Position numbers and translations under genes: made by a program. From contig JAFCZU010000124.1 of NCBI GenBank assembly GCA_019314185.1, forward strand, positions 1 through 8,255: a stretch of 8,255 nucleotides of DNA, in the 5' to 3' direction. The number at the start of each line of letters is the position of its first letter. Position 1 is the stretch's first letter. The stretch comes from Deltaproteobacteria bacterium. GTDB taxonomy: Bacteria; Desulfobacterota; Desulfobacteria; Desulfobacterales; ETH-SRB1. Shown here in pieces: positions 7,252 to 8,255 of this stretch. A model generated the notes under the pieces. The model did no database searches. It was given only the letters and a program-made list of their open reading frames with translations, and was not told the origin of the DNA.

Positions 7252-7275
7252 AAAAAAAAAGCCACCTGGGGGTGG
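7252..7275 (-). terminator. Possible orphan intrinsic terminator
   Basis: On the minus strand a ccacc/ggtgg stem with a 4-nt loop is followed within one base by nine T's (plus-strand a-run 7252-7260, stem 7262-7275). The stem is only 5 bp, so strength is uncertain. No gene lies upstream of it on the minus strand in this window, so if real it is a relic or serves an unseen transcript. Confidence 0.35.
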
Positions 7276-7335
7276 TAATTTGACTGCCAAATCAGTGAAG
7301 AATTCTCGTGGCAAAATTTCAATATGAAAACCTAT

Positions 7336-7822
7336 TGCCGTGTCCCAAAAGTCTTTTCCGGAAAACCGGCAATTTAAGACACCTTGAGCTTGCTACGGAA
7401 TAGGTTGTTAATGCTTATCAATAGTACTCAGAGGTTTTCATCATGCCCTATGATGCCCCTGATGAAATCATTTTTTTCCTGGCATCTTTCATTTGTCAGT
7501 TTACACTTTCTCAGAAAAGACAATAAAAGGCTTACGCCTAAACTCCCCTGGGCTGGAACTTCTGGAGTTAATCCGTAAGGATTTTGTTGCCCAAAAGTGT
7601 AAACTACTTTTTGGCTTATGTGAAGGATGCCCTTTTCCTACAAGGATGCGTTTGTTGCAAGGTTAAGATTCGTGATACCTCCAAAAATTCTTCCTTAATC
7701 GCGATATTGCCCATTGTTAAGTGCTTTTTGTGAATTCAGAGCTTTTATAGTGGATTAGATAGCCTAAATATTGGGTTATTTTAAATTGCTGAAACTGGAG
7801 AAAAGACTTTTGGGACACGGCA
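7336..7822. mobile_element. 487-bp non-autonomous element with perfect 23-bp terminal inverted repeats
   Basis: Bases 7336-7358 (tgccgtgtcccaaaagtctt and three more) are the exact reverse complement of 7800-7822. The element is flanked by ctat on both sides (7332-7335 and 7823-7826), consistent with a 4-bp target duplication. No transposase is encoded: the longest internal ORF (7384-7578, TTG start, 64 codons) matches nothing I recognise. It is therefore a MITE or an internally deleted insertion sequence. Near the left end a 12-bp palindrome ttttccggaaaa (7354-7365) occurs. The parent IS family cannot be named from sequence alone; a 4-bp duplication would fit some IS5-type elements. Confidence 0.75.
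7498..7605. repeat. Nested 108-bp inverted-repeat unit inside the 487-bp element
   Basis: agtttacacttt (7498-7509) is the exact reverse complement of aaagtgtaaact (7594-7605). The unit lies in the middle of the 487-bp element and carries no ORF of its own. It may be a second small element nested in the first, or remnant ends of a deleted one. Confidence 0.55.
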
Positions 7823-7938
7823 CTATTTTCATATTGAAATTTATTAACTATTGTTTGAATTTGCACTCCGTTAGAGGAATCTTGGCAGAATATTTATTTT
7901 TAATTGACAGTATCATCATAATTTGATTAGGAACTAAA

Positions 7939-7968
7939 ATGAAATTGCTTCCCCGAGCAGGCGCATAG
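7939..7968 (+). pseudogene. Possible beheaded gene start or leader peptide (9 codons)
   Basis: AGGA (7929-7932) lies 6 nt before an ATG that opens a 9-codon frame (MKLLPRAGA) ending in TAG at 7966-7968. The frame runs into the repeat copy that begins near 7955, so it could be a gene start cut off by repeat insertion. A weak TTGACA (7904-7909) lies upstream but has no good -10. Chance occurrence is quite possible. Confidence 0.2.
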
Positions 7969-7998
7969 CTTTTGGTCGGATTTGTTCGATCTCAGATC
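7955..7998. repeat. Partial inverted copy of the intra-operon repeat element
   Basis: The reverse complement of 7955-7998 matches 2380-2423 at 40 of 44 positions, including a perfect 20-base run. Weaker similarity (about 11 of 17) continues on the outer side; the inner side does not match. It shows that the 2256-2449 element is dispersed and that this copy is truncated. Confidence 0.85.
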
Positions 7999-8012
7999 CT
8001 TGGCCCAGACCG

Positions 8013-8141
8013 ATCTATGACTCTGTTGATTTATTAGCTTCTCAAAAAATTGTCACAACATGCAGTGTATATAATGCTAACTTGCCACAACATTTTGCAT
8101 CATAATTTTTAAAATCGGATTAAATGAACAGAGTCATCTAT
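8013..8141. repeat. 129-bp element with 21-bp inverted ends
   Basis: atctatgactctgttgattt (8013-8032) plus one base pairs with 8121-8141 at 18 of 21 positions. Between the arms is AT-rich DNA with a direct repeat, ttgtcacaacat (8050-8061) and ttgccacaacat (8082-8093), 32 bp apart. A tataat occurs at 8070-8075 but has no properly spaced -35. No ORF is present. It ends 5 bp before the right copy of the 109-bp repeat. Confidence 0.6.
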
Positions 8142-8146
8142 AGGCT

Positions 8147-8255
8147 TTTATATGAAACACTAAGCCTCGACAGAGCAAACCTCACCAACGACATTGCTTT
8201 TATTCAAAGTCTTTTTTTAAAAAGCCGGTTCTAAAATAATTTATTTGATGCAAGC
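8147..8255. repeat. Right copy of the perfect 109-bp terminal inverted repeat
   Basis: It is the exact reverse complement of 4-112 and runs to the final base of the window. Together the two copies enclose the whole operon plus the repeat-rich tail. Confidence 0.97.

Larger units (their letters stand above)
6683..7313. other. Gene-poor intergenic region with several hairpins
   Basis: No credible gene was found here. Short ORFs on the minus strand (6790-7086 and 7096-7314) have no recognisable domain and no clear ribosome binding site. The stretch holds a small stem at 6709-6727 (cctcc/ggagg), an 8-bp inverted repeat ctatgctc/gagcatag (6664-6671 and 6738-6745), three stronger hairpins at 6772-6915, a small stem gccag/ctggc at 7120-7134, and a direct repeat acagggtacc at 7109-7118 and 7229-7238, exactly 120 bp apart. 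Confidence 0.6.
7314..7842. repeat. Split 17-bp hairpin whose arms flank a small mobile element
   Basis: aaatttcaatatgaaaa (7314-7330) and ttttcatattgaaattt (7826-7842) are perfect inverted arms. If the intervening element and one copy of its ctat flank are removed, they form a perfect 17-bp stem with a 4-nt loop (ccta). The alternative reading is that the arms are the outer part of one longer, interrupted terminal inverted repeat. Confidence 0.7.

Noticed and set aside
7096..7314. 72-codon minus-strand ORF
   Set aside because: It runs through the orphan terminator-like stem, has no recognisable domain and no convincing ribosome binding site.
7384..7578. 64-codon plus-strand ORF with TTG start inside the 487-bp element
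   Set aside because: It has no transposase motifs or ribosome binding site and is consistent with chance.
8047..8075. Plus-strand promoter with tataat at 8070
   Set aside because: The only -35-like TTGTCA is 14 bp away, too close, and no gene follows before the window ends.
1..8255. Linear plasmid or phage genome with terminal inverted repeats
   Set aside because: There is no replication, terminal-protein, capsid or packaging gene, and the left copy does not begin at the first base.

Overview
The window looks like a piece of a mesophilic, anaerobic deltaproteobacterial-type genome (Desulfobacterota, probably a sulfate-reducer relative). That placement is an inference. It rests on moderate GC coding DNA, a SulP permease of a type I associate with that group, a response regulator fused to a cytidylate-kinase-like domain, and AT-rich intergenic DNA crowded with hairpin repeats. 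No rRNA, tRNA, CRISPR array, replication gene or intact transposase gene was found.

All five credible genes are on the minus strand and appear to form one transcription unit, read from right to left. It starts at a TTGACA-17-TTATAA promoter (6652-6680) with a palindromic operator at 6630-6643. The order is a TetR-family regulator (6010-6606), a SulP anion permease with a STAS domain and an unusually large soluble insertion (3862-5988), a cytidylate-kinase-like/BON-like/receiver fusion (2449-3675), a membrane histidine kinase with a dCACHE-like sensor (502-2244), and a single-domain receiver protein (131-505) that overlaps the kinase by 4 bp. The likely logic is an autorepressed operon in which an extracytoplasmic signal reaches the kinase, which phosphorylates one or both receivers. 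One receiver is attached to a degenerate nucleotide-kinase-like domain and may act on the neighbouring anion permease. The direct link between phosphorelay and transport is inference.

The two larger gaps inside the operon are filled by structured repeats. A 105-bp hairpin element (3733-3837) lies between the permease and fusion genes. A 194-bp element with 22-bp terminal inverted repeats (2256-2449) runs from the fusion gene's stop codon to the kinase's ribosome binding site. Part of the 194-bp element recurs, diverged and inverted, at 7955-7998.

The right-hand 1.65 kb (6607-8255) has no credible gene. It is a patchwork of hairpins (6772-6915), an orphan minus-strand terminator-like site, a 487-bp inverted-repeat-bounded element apparently inserted into the loop of a perfect 17-bp hairpin (7314-7842), the repeat copy mentioned above, a 129-bp inverted-repeat element (8013-8141), and finally the right copy of a perfect 109-bp inverted repeat whose other copy begins at base 4. 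This end-to-end inverted repeat may be a genuine genomic repeat or an assembly or amplification product.
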